A stretch of DNA of 64,000 bases from Gloeotrichia echinulata CP02 (GTDB taxonomy: Bacteria > Cyanobacteriota > Cyanobacteriia > Cyanobacteriales > Nostocaceae). This document shows, in pieces, positions 8,397 to 17,018 of the stretch. The notes beneath the pieces were generated by a model. It made no database searches and had not been told where the DNA came from. It saw only the letters and a program-made list of their open reading frames with translations. Positions within the stretch are counted from its first letter, which is position 1. Each line of letters starts with the position of its first letter. The translations under genes were made by a program, and so were the position numbers. The stretch covers positions 682,001-746,000 of the forward strand of contig CP051187.1 in assembly GCA_038087035.1 (NCBI GenBank). Reading direction: 5' to 3'.

Positions 8397-9626
8397 ATGA
8401 CTTCTGACTTTGCCAACCCCGCAATTCCCAACACCGCGCTTTCAGTCGCCGGTTTAACTGACTACATCCGCTTACTTTTAGAACAAGATGACCAACTACG
8501 TCAGGTTTGGGTAACTGGGGAAGTTTCCAGTGCTAATCACCACCGCAGTGGCTTATTTTTTACATTGCAAGACCCCGATGGGACAGCAGGTATTAAATGT
8601 GTGGTGTGGAATAGTCAATTGGCAAAACTCGCACAGATACCCGTCCCTGGTGAGCAATTAATCATCTTGGGTAGTATCCGTCTTTACCCCCAAAGGGGAG
8701 AATATCAATTGACAGTTTGGCAGGCTTTACCTGCTGGTTTTGGTTTACAGGCGTTGCGTTATCAGCAATTACGGAACCAGTTGCTAGCTGAAGGTTTGTT
8801 TGATACCCAAAGAAAGCGGCCGCTCCCCAATCACCCCCACGCGATCGCCGTTGTCACTTCCCCCACCGCTGCAGCTTGGGGTGATATTCAAAAAACTCTC
8901 AGGCTGAGGTATCCAGGTTTACAAGTTTTATTTTCTCCCGCAACAGTACAGGGTGAGCAAGCGCCGGAATCTATCGTCAAGGCGATTGAGCGGGTAGAAC
9001 GAGATGGACGCGCCCAGGTGCTGATTTTATCACGGGGTGGCGGCGCGGTTGAGGAGTTGGCTTGCTTTAATGATGAGCGGGTAGTCCGAGCAGTTGCAAA
9101 TTGTTTTATACCAGTAATTACGGGGATTGGTCATCAAAGAGATGAGTCATTGGTAGACTTAGTGGCGGATGCATGTGTGCATACTCCCACCGCTGCAGCG
9201 GAAATGGTTGTACCGTCACTCTCAGATATGTATGCACAGCATCGCCAGCGTGTAAATGCTTTACATGAGGCGGTGGGGGATTATGGGAAAATAGCTGGAA
9301 ATAAACTCCAAGGATTGAAAAATCGTTTGCGGCGTTTGCGGTTAGACCGACAAATACAGCAAGAGGTGGAAAGGATAACTTGGAAGCGCCAGGAATTGCT
9401 ACAGGTAACAAATAGGCGATCGCACCAAGCGACTCAGCATTTAGAATTATTAAAGCAAAAATTAGCAAGTCTTGACCCAAAAGCCGTATTACAGCGTGGT
9501 TATGCAGTGGTGAGACAGGAAAATGGGGCGATCGCCCGTTCATCTGTGGAGTTGGCTGTGGGACAAGATTTGTTGATTCAATTGGGTCAGGGTGAAGTTA
9601 AAGTGAAGGTTACGGAAATTCATTGA
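8397..9626 (+). CDS. xseA: Exodeoxyribonuclease VII large subunit
   Basis: ~409 aa from ATG 8397 (a GTG at 8385 is in frame). Nuclease subunit that, with XseB, degrades single-stranded DNA to oligonucleotides in repair. N-terminal OB fold (~15-110: VWVTGEVSSANHHRSGLFFT), then the catalytic domain with AVVTSPTAAAWGDI, LILSRGGGAVEEL and VITGIGHQRDESL, followed by coiled coil and the terminal DPKAVLQRGYAVV motif. Full length. XseB lies 484 bp downstream beyond mobile-element debris. Confidence 0.97.
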   Translation: MTSDFANPAIPNTALSVAGLTDYIRLLLEQDDQLRQVWVTGEVSSANHHRSGLFFTLQDPDGTAGIKCVVWNSQLAKLAQIPVPGEQLIILGSIRLYPQRGEYQLTVWQALPAGFGLQALRYQQLRNQLLAEGLFDTQRKRPLPNHPHAIAVVTSPTAAAWGDIQKTLRLRYPGLQVLFSPATVQGEQAPESIVKAIERVERDGRAQVLILSRGGGAVEELACFNDERVVRAVANCFIPVITGIGHQRDESLVDLVADACVHTPTAAAEMVVPSLSDMYAQHRQRVNALHEAVGDYGKIAGNKLQGLKNRLRRLRLDRQIQQEVERITWKRQELLQVTNRRSHQATQHLELLKQKLASLDPKAVLQRGYAVVRQENGAIARSSVELAVGQDLLIQLGQGEVKVKVTEIH

Positions 9627-10110
9627 CACTCCTTAGCCTAAAGGCTAAGGATTCTTGGTTCAACGAGTCCACTTAGCCTAGACCCCTTGCGGTATCTAAG
9701 CCAGAGGTGGTTCTCTCCCCTTCGCGGAGCGTCTGTCTTTGCTACGCAACGCTACCGCGAACGACACGCTTCTCTGCGAGCGCCGAAGGCTACGCGAACG
9801 TAGAGAAGCGTTAACTTTTGGTCTGCCCGACCATAGTTGCACATAGTGCAAAATTTGTTTGCAGTTTAATGCTGTTAGTCTAGTACTTGTAAATCTTTTA
9901 CCTACTTCCAGGCGATACTAGAACTACGAAGTAGAACCAGCAAGATAAAGTAGTCAAGGTGCAGCGTCTACTTGTTAGGTAGCAAATGGGTTTTTTATGT
10001 GGTTGATTACCCTGCCAAAAAGCCTATTATACCAAAAGCCGTCGTAGAACGACGGGGTTTTAGACCCAGATTTTTGATAACCACAGAGGCGCAGAGGAAG
10101 CAGAGGTTCA
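9627..10110. mobile_element. Degenerate IS200/IS605-type remnant plus small repeats between xseA and xseB
   Basis: Starts with TGACACTCC, hairpin CCTTAGCCTAAAGGCTAAGG and ATTCTT. This mirrors in reverse the right end of the tnpB element at 35033-35062. The middle (9714-9810) is packed with TTCGCGGAGCGTCTG-type very small repeats. A second hairpin, GCCGTCGTAGAACGACGG, is at ~10040. No gene. Confidence 0.5.
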
Positions 10111-10344
10111 ATGGTTAAACGTAATAGTGCTTCTAGTTCTGATTCGGTAGAAGCTTGGAAGTATGAGGCTAAGGTGAGTGAAATTGAAGCAATTATTACT
10201 CGCATTGAGAAGGGTGAGTTGGATTTGTCAGAGGTTTTTCAGCAATTTGCTACTGCTGTTGAGTCTTTGCGTGAGTGCGAAACTTTCTTGCAAAAACGAC
10301 AGCAGCAGGTAGATTTGTTGATTGAAACATTAACCGACGATTAA
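10111..10344 (+). CDS. xseB: Exodeoxyribonuclease VII small subunit
   Basis: 77 aa. Helical partner of XseA required for holoenzyme assembly. The family signature is clear: EAIITRIEKGELDLSEVFQQ and the following amphipathic helix with CETFLQKRQQQVDLL. Normal length. It is not translationally coupled to xseA here because of the intervening repeat debris. Confidence 0.93.
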   Translation: MVKRNSASSSDSVEAWKYEAKVSEIEAIITRIEKGELDLSEVFQQFATAVESLRECETFLQKRQQQVDLLIETLTDD

Positions 10345-10449
10345 TAGTAGGGGATCTAGGCCTTGCGCCCCGGAAGACCATACAACCACGCCAAACACCC
10401 TGATTTTATCCTGCTATAGCATTGGTGATGGCAATGATCTCCTGGTAAG

Positions 10450-11802
10450 TTGGTACTGGGAGCAAATTATTTTGAATACACTAATAAACCAAATGTAGGC
10501 ACTTGGCGTCCAGAGAATGATTCCAAATGGGAATTAGTCTTTAGTGAAGAATTTGACGGAAATTCACTCAATCAAAAAAAGTGGAACACACGCTATACGC
10601 GCCAAAATTTTTATCAAGGTAGAACCAATATTTGGAATAACGAATCGCAGTATTATGTTGGTGATGGCGAAGTCATAAATGGAGTGCTTTACGATGCTTT
10701 TGAGTTTAATAATGGCACTCTTAGTATTGTTGGTCAAAAAGCTGCACAGCCTATTACAGCAAAACTTGGTGATTCTCTCCCAGGTTTTGACCCAGTAAAA
10801 ACCTTCAATTATACTTCCGGTATCCTGACAACTGAAAATAAATATGCCTTTACCTATGGCTACATAGAAATTCGCGCCAAAGTCCCAGCCGGACAAGGAC
10901 TTTGGACAGCCTTCTGGATGTTACCCAGTTCGGGAAAACGTTCTCCAGAAATTGACATTATGGAGGCACTGGGACAGAAAACAGATACTGTTTTGAACAC
11001 TTTATTCTACACAAATGAATCCCAACAATTGACGCAATATACGGGAAATCAGACATTCGCTGGAGTTGATTTTTCGCAAGATTTCCACAACTATGGAGTC
11101 AAATGGACTACAGATAAACTGACTTGGTACATCGATGATCATGCGGTATTTGAAACTAAAAATAATATTCCAGATGTACCGATGTACTTGCTAACTAATC
11201 TGGCGATTGGTGGTAATTTACCTGGTTCTCCAGATGAAACTACTCCTGTGAGTAGCCGTTTTGATATTGACTACATTCGGGTTTACCAAGATGCATCAAG
11301 TACCCTGTCTGGAGGTACTGGCGATGATGTCCTAGAAAAACAATTTGGGAATATTTTTGGAGGAGCAGGAAACGATATTCTTAAAGGAGGCTCTGGTAAT
11401 AATACCCTCAATGGTGGTGATGGCAATGATATCTTAATCGGGGTTAACAGCACAGCTGTTCAACCAGGGCTGGGTGAGATAGATATATTAACCGGTGGTG
11501 CTGGTCAAGATAAGTTTGTCTTAGGTGACGCTACCAAGTTTTACTATAATGATGGCAATAATTTGGTGGCTGGTCTAGGCGACTATGCCTTGATTACTGA
11601 CTTCAATGCTGTACAAGATGTCATCCAGTTGTCTGGTAAAGCTAGTGATTATCTACTAGGTGCGGTATCTTTCGCCAGCGGTACGGGAATTTACCGAGAT
11701 ACTAACACAGATGGGGCTTTAAGTTCCACAGATGAATTAATTGCTGTGGTACAAGGTAATACTGGATTTAACCTGACACAGAGTTCCTTCCTTTACGTTT
11801 GA
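10450..11802 (+). CDS. GH16 beta-glucanase (laminarinase-like) with RTX calcium-binding C-terminus
   Basis: 450 aa. Residues ~20-275 form a family-16 glycoside hydrolase: WELVFSEEFDG, YGYIEIRAKVPAGQGLWTAF, and the catalytic EIDIME (nucleophile and acid/base Glu), then WTTDKLTWYIDD and a terminal DIDYIRVYQ strand. Residues ~285-325 are RTX nonapeptide repeats (GGAGNDILKGG, GGDGNDILIG) followed by a filamentous-cyanobacterial C-terminal domain. Export is probably by type I secretion, as there is no signal peptide. First usable start is TTG 10450. The bases just upstream read GDGNDLL in another frame, so the N-terminus may be truncated or frameshifted. Likely cleaves beta-1,3(4)-glucan outside the cell. 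Confidence 0.88.
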   Translation: MVLGANYFEYTNKPNVGTWRPENDSKWELVFSEEFDGNSLNQKKWNTRYTRQNFYQGRTNIWNNESQYYVGDGEVINGVLYDAFEFNNGTLSIVGQKAAQPITAKLGDSLPGFDPVKTFNYTSGILTTENKYAFTYGYIEIRAKVPAGQGLWTAFWMLPSSGKRSPEIDIMEALGQKTDTVLNTLFYTNESQQLTQYTGNQTFAGVDFSQDFHNYGVKWTTDKLTWYIDDHAVFETKNNIPDVPMYLLTNLAIGGNLPGSPDETTPVSSRFDIDYIRVYQDASSTLSGGTGDDVLEKQFGNIFGGAGNDILKGGSGNNTLNGGDGNDILIGVNSTAVQPGLGEIDILTGGAGQDKFVLGDATKFYYNDGNNLVAGLGDYALITDFNAVQDVIQLSGKASDYLLGAVSFASGTGIYRDTNTDGALSSTDELIAVVQGNTGFNLTQSSFLYV

Positions 11803-11861
11803 GGGAACTAGTAACGTAAGTTGCTAGTTAGATCAAGTAGGGTGCCCCGGAAGCCGAAAAT

Positions 11862-11923
11862 TAGTAAATAGACCACGCGGTAAGGGCACGGCAATGCCGT
11901 GCCCCTACAATATATGTGGTTCA
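11862..11923 (+). repeat. 62-bp direct repeat, left copy bounding the NERD/HK/RR cassette
   Basis: Identical over 62 bp to 16957-17018, same orientation. It runs TAGTAAATAGACCACGCG, then a palindrome of the GGGGCACGGCA family (11880-11908), then AATATATGTGGTTCA. The two copies enclose the three-gene cassette and a gene remnant. They could be two insertions of the same small element or recombination endpoints. Confidence 0.85.
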
Positions 11924-12093
11924 TAGATCATTACCCATTGTAAAACCTACAACAAATGCTTCATCTTCTACAGACAAACCTCGCTCTAATAACAAATGTA
12001 AGCAGTCATGTCTGTAAAGGTCTATTTTCCCTGCAAAGGGTAAAGGACTGTCAGGATTTTCTAGTAACCACACAAGACTCCATAAATCCTTCC
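11921..12093 (-). pseudogene. Internal fragment of a conserved protein, truncated on both sides
   Basis: An open minus-strand frame of ~55 codons reads LWSLVWLLENPDSPLPF, then AGKIDLYRHDCLHLLLERG and SVEDEAFVVGFTMGND. I recall this as the C-terminal region of a conserved cyanobacterial hypothetical protein, but cannot name the family with confidence. It has no start. It overlaps the last ~14 codons of the response regulator in another frame and is cut off at its 3' end by the 62-bp repeat, which supplies the stop. Confidence 0.5.
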
Positions 12094-13019
12094 AAGTTAC
12101 TGCTTAAGTAGTTAATAATCTTACTCTGAATATTTTTGTGTCCAAACCTTTCAAGAATAATTACATCTCCTTCCCTACGAAAATACAATCGGTAGCTTTT
12201 TCCGATTCTATATTCATAATGACCTGTTGCCCCTCCAATTAGATGTTTAATTCGGTAATAATAAGGATTCTCTCTAATTCTCTTGAGGTAAGATTGAAGA
12301 ATAAAAAAATGAAGCCTATCGAAGGAGAATACATTTTCTATATCTGACCAAAAAGAAGCTGTAATCATAAATTCCTCCAAAAATGGTAGGATAGAATCGA
12401 TTCCGCCAGGAGATGAATTGAGAGTATCAGTAGCCTTTAGATAAGCCTGAGCAATCTCACTTTCTCTACCACCGGCTTTTTCTAAGTCAGCAATTAATTG
12501 TTCATAAATTAATTTGAGATGTTCATATTCTTCTGCAACTTTGGCTGAATCAGCTTTTAATCGTTCTATAGAATCCAGTAAGCCAATATCTTCAAGTAGT
12601 TTATAGGCAGATTGCCAATTTTCTTTTTCATCAACATAGATAGCTCTCCGCTCTAAAACAGATGTAATTGTTATCTGAAACTGAACTTCAGAGACAGGCT
12701 TAATTAAATGACCAATTGCACCAACCTTTGCATATTCTTTTGCTAAAGATACGCTTCCATTACCTGTAATCACAACAATTCGATGCTGGCAATAATCAAA
12801 ATCAAGATATTCTAGTAAATCAACTCCTGTCTCATCGCCAAGTTTATGGTCAAGTAAAATCAGGTCAAATGGTTCACCTTCTCTTTCACTTTGTTCTATA
12901 GCCTTTATCCCTTGATCTACATCTGCGGCTTCTATATAAGTATGATTTTCTTTATTTAGAAGTCTTTTCCATTCCCGGCGAATGAAATCTTCATCCTCAA
13001 CAATTAAAAAGTGTGACAT
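12051..13019 (-). CDS. Response regulator with RelE/ParE-like toxin output domain
   Basis: 322 aa. Receiver domain ~1-125 with phospho-acceptor D57 (LILLDHKLGD), acidic D9, T85 and K107 (LIKP). A helical linker (~130-215) precedes a C-terminal ~225-308 segment that fits the RelE/ParE/HigB fold: YLKRIRENPYYYRIKHL, then GHYEYRIGKSYRLYFRREGD and VIILERFGHKNIQSKI, i.e. the canonical strand pattern YR.R.G.YR..Y....DVI.L...GH. No DNA-binding domain is visible. Phosphorylation by the adjacent kinase would therefore control an RNase/toxin-like module directly. The last ~14 residues overlap a foreign gene fragment and may not be native. The fusion is my reading of motifs; catalytic competence is not shown. 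Confidence 0.75.
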   Translation of the reverse strand: MSHFLIVEDEDFIRREWKRLLNKENHTYIEAADVDQGIKAIEQSEREGEPFDLILLDHKLGDETGVDLLEYLDFDYCQHRIVVITGNGSVSLAKEYAKVGAIGHLIKPVSEVQFQITITSVLERRAIYVDEKENWQSAYKLLEDIGLLDSIERLKADSAKVAEEYEHLKLIYEQLIADLEKAGGRESEIAQAYLKATDTLNSSPGGIDSILPFLEEFMITASFWSDIENVFSFDRLHFFILQSYLKRIRENPYYYRIKHLIGGATGHYEYRIGKSYRLYFRREGDVIILERFGHKNIQSKIINYLSSNLEGFMESCVVTRKS

Positions 13020-13021
13020 AG

Positions 13022-14569
13022 TTACTTTGATGGTTCAGATATCAATGGAAATTTAAAACTTATCATTGCGCCTTTTTCAAGATTTTCTTTCTCTACCTTG
13101 CCACCATGTAAAGAAAGATAAGCAAAGACAATCATGCTACCGTTACCTGATAATTCACCGCCACTTTTATTCAAGCGTTCGGAGGATTCATAGAGAGTTG
13201 GTAGTATGTCTGGAGGAATTCCTGGACCATTATCTTTAATCTCAATAATTGCCATGTTTTGATTACTCTTACAGCACACAGAGATATGACCTTTGAAGGA
13301 ATTATCTTTTAATTTACGTCGATACTTCTTAAGAGCAGCGCTAGAATTGTAAAGAGCATTTTTCACTATGCTTCTTAAATGCCAGGGGTTGCAGTTTATC
13401 CATAGAGGAGAAGAATCGTAAGAAAAATCTATAATCCAATTCTGGAGTGTTGGTGGTAAATGTTTACTAAGATACTCAATTTCTTTTTGTACTAGAGTTG
13501 CTTCGCTTTCTATTCTGGTTGTTCCTCTCAAATCTTTTACGACCCAATCTAATGTTTTTAACGTATCATCAGCTTCTTTTAAATAATTAATTAGTATTTG
13601 ATCCACTGGAATTTCAGGTAAATCATAATTCAATCCTTCTAGGATTTTAGAAGTTGAGTTGAGATTAATTAATAAAGGAGCTTTGTATATGTCATGAACT
13701 ATATTTTTAGTATCTGAGTCAATTCTAACAAGAATATTTTTTATAATACTGTCAAGCTGTTGGAGACGATTAGCAATCTCTGAAGAAAATTCATTTTCTA
13801 TAACTTGCTCAAAAGCATTATTAAAAGTCACTAATTTAAGTAGCTTGTTTTCAACTTCAAGTTGCTTAATTTCATTATCTTTTAGCTCTTTTTCATATTT
13901 ATGTAAGTCAATTTGTTTTTGATTTTTATAATATAAAATCATCCATTCAATGATGCAAAATATTAGTATTCCTAAAGTTAAAAACAATGCGAAAGTTAGA
14001 GTATATAAAATATTTACACCTCTAGGATATAAAGGTTTTTGCACCCACTTAACTTGAGATGTAATGAAATCAGGTCTTTCTCCACGGATGTAATAAACTC
14101 TTCCAAGAATCTTGCCTTGATTAGTTTTACCTGTAATATCTCTATGTCGGTAAAAAGGACCTTGATAGGAACCTTCAGCAATTAGTGGGATAGGATCTCT
14201 TAAATAATCATGGGGGCTGTTAGTGAGATCATTAAGTTTAAAGTTTCTATATTTGGAATTGGTAGAAAATAAAATTTTTTGCCCGAAACAATCAGATTGA
14301 GTTTTCGTACAATCAGTAATTACTAAACCGAATAAACCATAATTGCTATTTAGAGTTTTTTGCAATTCCTCTAAATCACCTTTTATAAGTGCATAGGATA
14401 ACTTTGTCGGTAAAGTATGAGCTAGGATATTAAAATCAACAGTTTGAGTGGTAAATATGCTAGAGTTATATCTTTTGTAGTTTGCATAATTAAGTGAGAA
14501 TGTTGCACCAACACTAGCTAAAAATATTAGCACTACTCGACCTAATTTTGTGTAAGTGATTTTCATCAT
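13022..14569 (-). CDS. Membrane sensor histidine kinase
   Basis: 515 aa. TM1 ~11-28, a periplasmic sensor ~30-185 with one cysteine pair (C87, C94; TDCTKTQSDC), TM2 ~189-214, a coiled-coil (~215-245), a dimerisation region with H292 (NIVHDIYKAPLL) as candidate phospho-acceptor, and an ATPase domain with N-box KNALYN (~403), DNGPGIP (~446) and GNGSMIVFAYLSLHGG (~475). Two bases separate it from the response regulator and 29 bp from the upstream NERD gene, so the three are one operon. The sensor shows no named domain. The H-box departs from the standard HELR pattern, so the phospho-acceptor assignment is moderate. Confidence 0.85.
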   Translation of the reverse strand: MMKITYTKLGRVVLIFLASVGATFSLNYANYKRYNSSIFTTQTVDFNILAHTLPTKLSYALIKGDLEELQKTLNSNYGLFGLVITDCTKTQSDCFGQKILFSTNSKYRNFKLNDLTNSPHDYLRDPIPLIAEGSYQGPFYRHRDITGKTNQGKILGRVYYIRGERPDFITSQVKWVQKPLYPRGVNILYTLTFALFLTLGILIFCIIEWMILYYKNQKQIDLHKYEKELKDNEIKQLEVENKLLKLVTFNNAFEQVIENEFSSEIANRLQQLDSIIKNILVRIDSDTKNIVHDIYKAPLLINLNSTSKILEGLNYDLPEIPVDQILINYLKEADDTLKTLDWVVKDLRGTTRIESEATLVQKEIEYLSKHLPPTLQNWIIDFSYDSSPLWINCNPWHLRSIVKNALYNSSAALKKYRRKLKDNSFKGHISVCCKSNQNMAIIEIKDNGPGIPPDILPTLYESSERLNKSGGELSGNGSMIVFAYLSLHGGKVEKENLEKGAMISFKFPLISEPSK

Positions 14570-14598
14570 GTCTCTTGCAATAAAGTGCTAGCTTAACA

Positions 14599-16602
14599 TT
14601 AAGTTACAGATGGTAATACTACTAGCTGAGTAGGGTTTTCAATCGTTAGTTGACAAGTGCCGTCTTCTAGTTCTATTGGCTCTACTCCAATAATATTGAC
14701 TTGTTTTCTATTAATATTTTCTGGTGAGCTACCATCCGTAATTTTGTTCAGCGTTTGTGTAGAAACAAAGACTTGGCAGGTTTGATGATTTTCTCGTTCC
14801 AATCGTAATCGAATCATTCCATTGCTCTGGTTGGTGAAACCAGCCACTCGTCCTATAATCCCGTTAGCGTTACAAAAAAATTGTACGGGATTTATACTAA
14901 AATTAGCGCAAGACAAAACCTGATTTACTCTTAATGCTATCGTTCTAAATTTTTTATAGTCTGGCTCTTCTCCCGTGTCGTAGTTTGCCTGTTCCTTAAT
15001 TTTTTTAGGTGCATTTTCTAAAATATTTTGAATCTGCTGTTGAGTAGCAGGAGTTAATTTGGGAGACAAGTAGACTCCTGTGCTGGGAATTTCTCGACTG
15101 ACTTGAATTACTCTAAATTGTGGATCATCCTTGACTGTACTGTATACAACTGCTCCTATATCTGCTTGTCCTTTCGCTACTTGCTCTCGAATTTTACTAC
15201 TTCTATGCCCTGCTGTTACAGTCATGGACTTCCCATATAAATCATAGGCAGGCATATAGAAGCTAGAAGCTGAATTGAAATCTCCAAGAGCGATAGTTGT
15301 TGTAGATTTAATATCATCAATTGACTTAATCGGACTATTATACCGAACAAATAAAGCTGATTGATAAGTGGGTGGATACTTAGCATACATTCGAGATGCC
15401 CATTTATAGTTATTATCTTTAGCTTTCATTCCATTCATGGGTGAGTTAGCAAACACGATATCCCATTTCTTATTGGTAATATGATCTTGGGCTTCTTTGT
15501 TTGTAATTTCAGAGTTACCTTCAACTACTACATCTATGGCTTGAGAACCGAGTTGGTTTTTTAGGTATGTTTTAAATTCTGAATACTGGTTAGGTGAAGT
15601 GATAATACCTACAACAAGAGGTTTTTTAGAAATATCTTTATAACAAATACCATTAACTCTTGTTTCAGTAGCGGTTTCGCATAGTCTTTGATTAAAATAA
15701 TGCTGAATAGTAAATATTCCTACTCCTATTACTCCTACTAAGCAGGTAAGGATTTTAAATTTTCTGTAAGATGCTTTAGAAATTAGTTTTAAATTGGTAG
15801 CAACAGGTATTGGTGTTTCAGAAACTTGTTCTGAAGTGGTAGCAACAGGTATTGGTGTTTCAGAAACTTGTTCTGAAGTGGTAGCAACAGGTATTGGTGT
15901 TTCAGAAACTTGTTCTGAAGTAGTAGCAACAGATATTGGTATTTCAGAAACTTGTTCTGAAGTGGTAGCAACAAGTATTGGTGGCTCAGGTGGCTGACTA
16001 TTTATAATTTTTTCAAGTCTTTCTAGTGAGATTCCTGTGAGTTCGCTAATAATTTTTTCGCTGCCAATTTCCATGAACTTGGCAGCAACTTGTTCATTCG
16101 CTTTAATACTGCCTAAAGCATTTGCTATTCTTGATAAATGACAAATTGAAATTGATGATTGAGGTTGAAAAGTATTAATAACTGCATCATCTATGTCAAA
16201 TATTGCCTTATCTGGAGCAACAACAAAATGATAAACTCTTAGTCTATCAATATTATTAAATACACCAGATGCTAGCTTATTTTTAATAACAAAGCTATAT
16301 TCTCTAACTTGTTTATATGGATTGCCGCCACCTGCTTTAATTTCTTTATCATCACAAAGCCATTTTTGGTTTGCACTTCCTGTCCACTTCCCTTCATAGC
16401 GCTTTGCTTCTAAACATACAAATACTCCTGGCTCCATTACCACCAAAGCATCAATTTCGTGTAATCTTGCACCACGAGCACGAGCCTCTCTAAAGGAAAA
16501 ACCCATCAGGGCATAACCTGCAATTTTTGCTTGCTCTAAAGTTGTTTTTAATTCTCTCTCAAAACCTTGGATTTCTGTTCCTTCTGGTAAAAGCACTTTC
16601 AT
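14599..16602 (-). CDS. NERD nuclease-like domain fused through a TM helix to a PhnD-like periplasmic binding domain
   Basis: 667 aa, first gene of the operon. Residues ~11-125 are a NERD (nuclease-related) domain: EIDALVV (E49, D51), CLEAKRYEGKW (E65, K67) and NPYKQ (Q98). Residues ~211-268 are four tandem 14-aa repeats VATTSEQVSETPIP. One membrane helix lies at ~283-300 (ILTCLVGVIGVGIFTI). Residues ~327-560 resemble the PhnD/phosphonate class of substrate-binding proteins: PLVVGIITSPNQY, WDIVFANSPMNGM, DIKSTTTIALGDFNSASSF, GQADIGAVVYS. A small beta-rich C-terminus follows. Predicted topology puts NERD in the cytoplasm and the binding domain in the periplasm, suggesting a ligand sensor that controls a nuclease-like module. 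Confidence 0.82.
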   Translation of the reverse strand: MKVLLPEGTEIQGFERELKTTLEQAKIAGYALMGFSFREARARGARLHEIDALVVMEPGVFVCLEAKRYEGKWTGSANQKWLCDDKEIKAGGGNPYKQVREYSFVIKNKLASGVFNNIDRLRVYHFVVAPDKAIFDIDDAVINTFQPQSSISICHLSRIANALGSIKANEQVAAKFMEIGSEKIISELTGISLERLEKIINSQPPEPPILVATTSEQVSEIPISVATTSEQVSETPIPVATTSEQVSETPIPVATTSEQVSETPIPVATNLKLISKASYRKFKILTCLVGVIGVGIFTIQHYFNQRLCETATETRVNGICYKDISKKPLVVGIITSPNQYSEFKTYLKNQLGSQAIDVVVEGNSEITNKEAQDHITNKKWDIVFANSPMNGMKAKDNNYKWASRMYAKYPPTYQSALFVRYNSPIKSIDDIKSTTTIALGDFNSASSFYMPAYDLYGKSMTVTAGHRSSKIREQVAKGQADIGAVVYSTVKDDPQFRVIQVSREIPSTGVYLSPKLTPATQQQIQNILENAPKKIKEQANYDTGEEPDYKKFRTIALRVNQVLSCANFSINPVQFFCNANGIIGRVAGFTNQSNGMIRLRLERENHQTCQVFVSTQTLNKITDGSSPENINRKQVNIIGVEPIELEDGTCQLTIENPTQLVVLPSVT
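15790..15990. repeat. 42-bp in-frame tandem repeat (4-5 copies)
   Basis: Units of 42 bp encode the 14-aa linker repeat of the NERD protein. Neighbouring copies are nearly identical, so the array probably varies in copy number between strains while keeping the frame. Confidence 0.9.
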
Positions 16603-16956
16603 AATATTTTTTGATAATTTATAAGCCTGAGATTGAAATGTTTAGAACAATTTGATACTAAGCAGAGAAGCTTGTAAATGCGCTTGGTACTAACTAATGT
16701 TCGGAAAAATACTGGCTTAGTAAGTCCGTTCCCTTTTGCCCCATCTCCTGCAAAATTTCCTCAATTTTTTTCATTGCTAGCGGTGAGGGATACTGCTTGA
16801 TTGGATAAAGTCGAGCTTATTCCTTCAAAATTGGTGAATGGTATAGCACTGTCATACTTGATACTTTAAAAATTAATTTCCTCCAGCTTAAAACAAGCTA
16901 ACCTGTCAACCATTGGTAGATTTACTGTTTTTTTGAATAGTTGCAACAAATTACTC
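16603..16956. other. Upstream region of the NERD/HK/RR operon
   Basis: 354 bp with no convincing gene on either strand. The reverse strand must hold the operon promoter. I see no clear operator. Confidence 0.4.
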
Positions 16957-17018
16957 TAGTAAATAGACCACGCGGTAAGGGCACGGCAATGCCGTGCCCC
17001 TACAATATATGTGGTTCA
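16957..17018 (+). repeat. 62-bp direct repeat, right copy bounding the NERD/HK/RR cassette
   Basis: Second exact copy of 11862-11923, containing the palindrome 16975-17003. It lies upstream of the operon, before a run of very small TTCGCG/GCGTCTG-type repeats (17070-17170). Confidence 0.85.

Noticed and set aside
13022..14569. Treating the kinase/regulator pair as an ordinary two-component transcription system
   Set aside because: The regulator lacks any HTH or other DNA-binding domain; the C-terminal strand pattern fits RelE-type proteins instead.
15789..15997. Repetitive small proteins on both strands across the NERD linker repeat
   Set aside because: They are shadows of the 42-bp repeat inside the 667-aa gene, with no ribosome site or independent coding signal.
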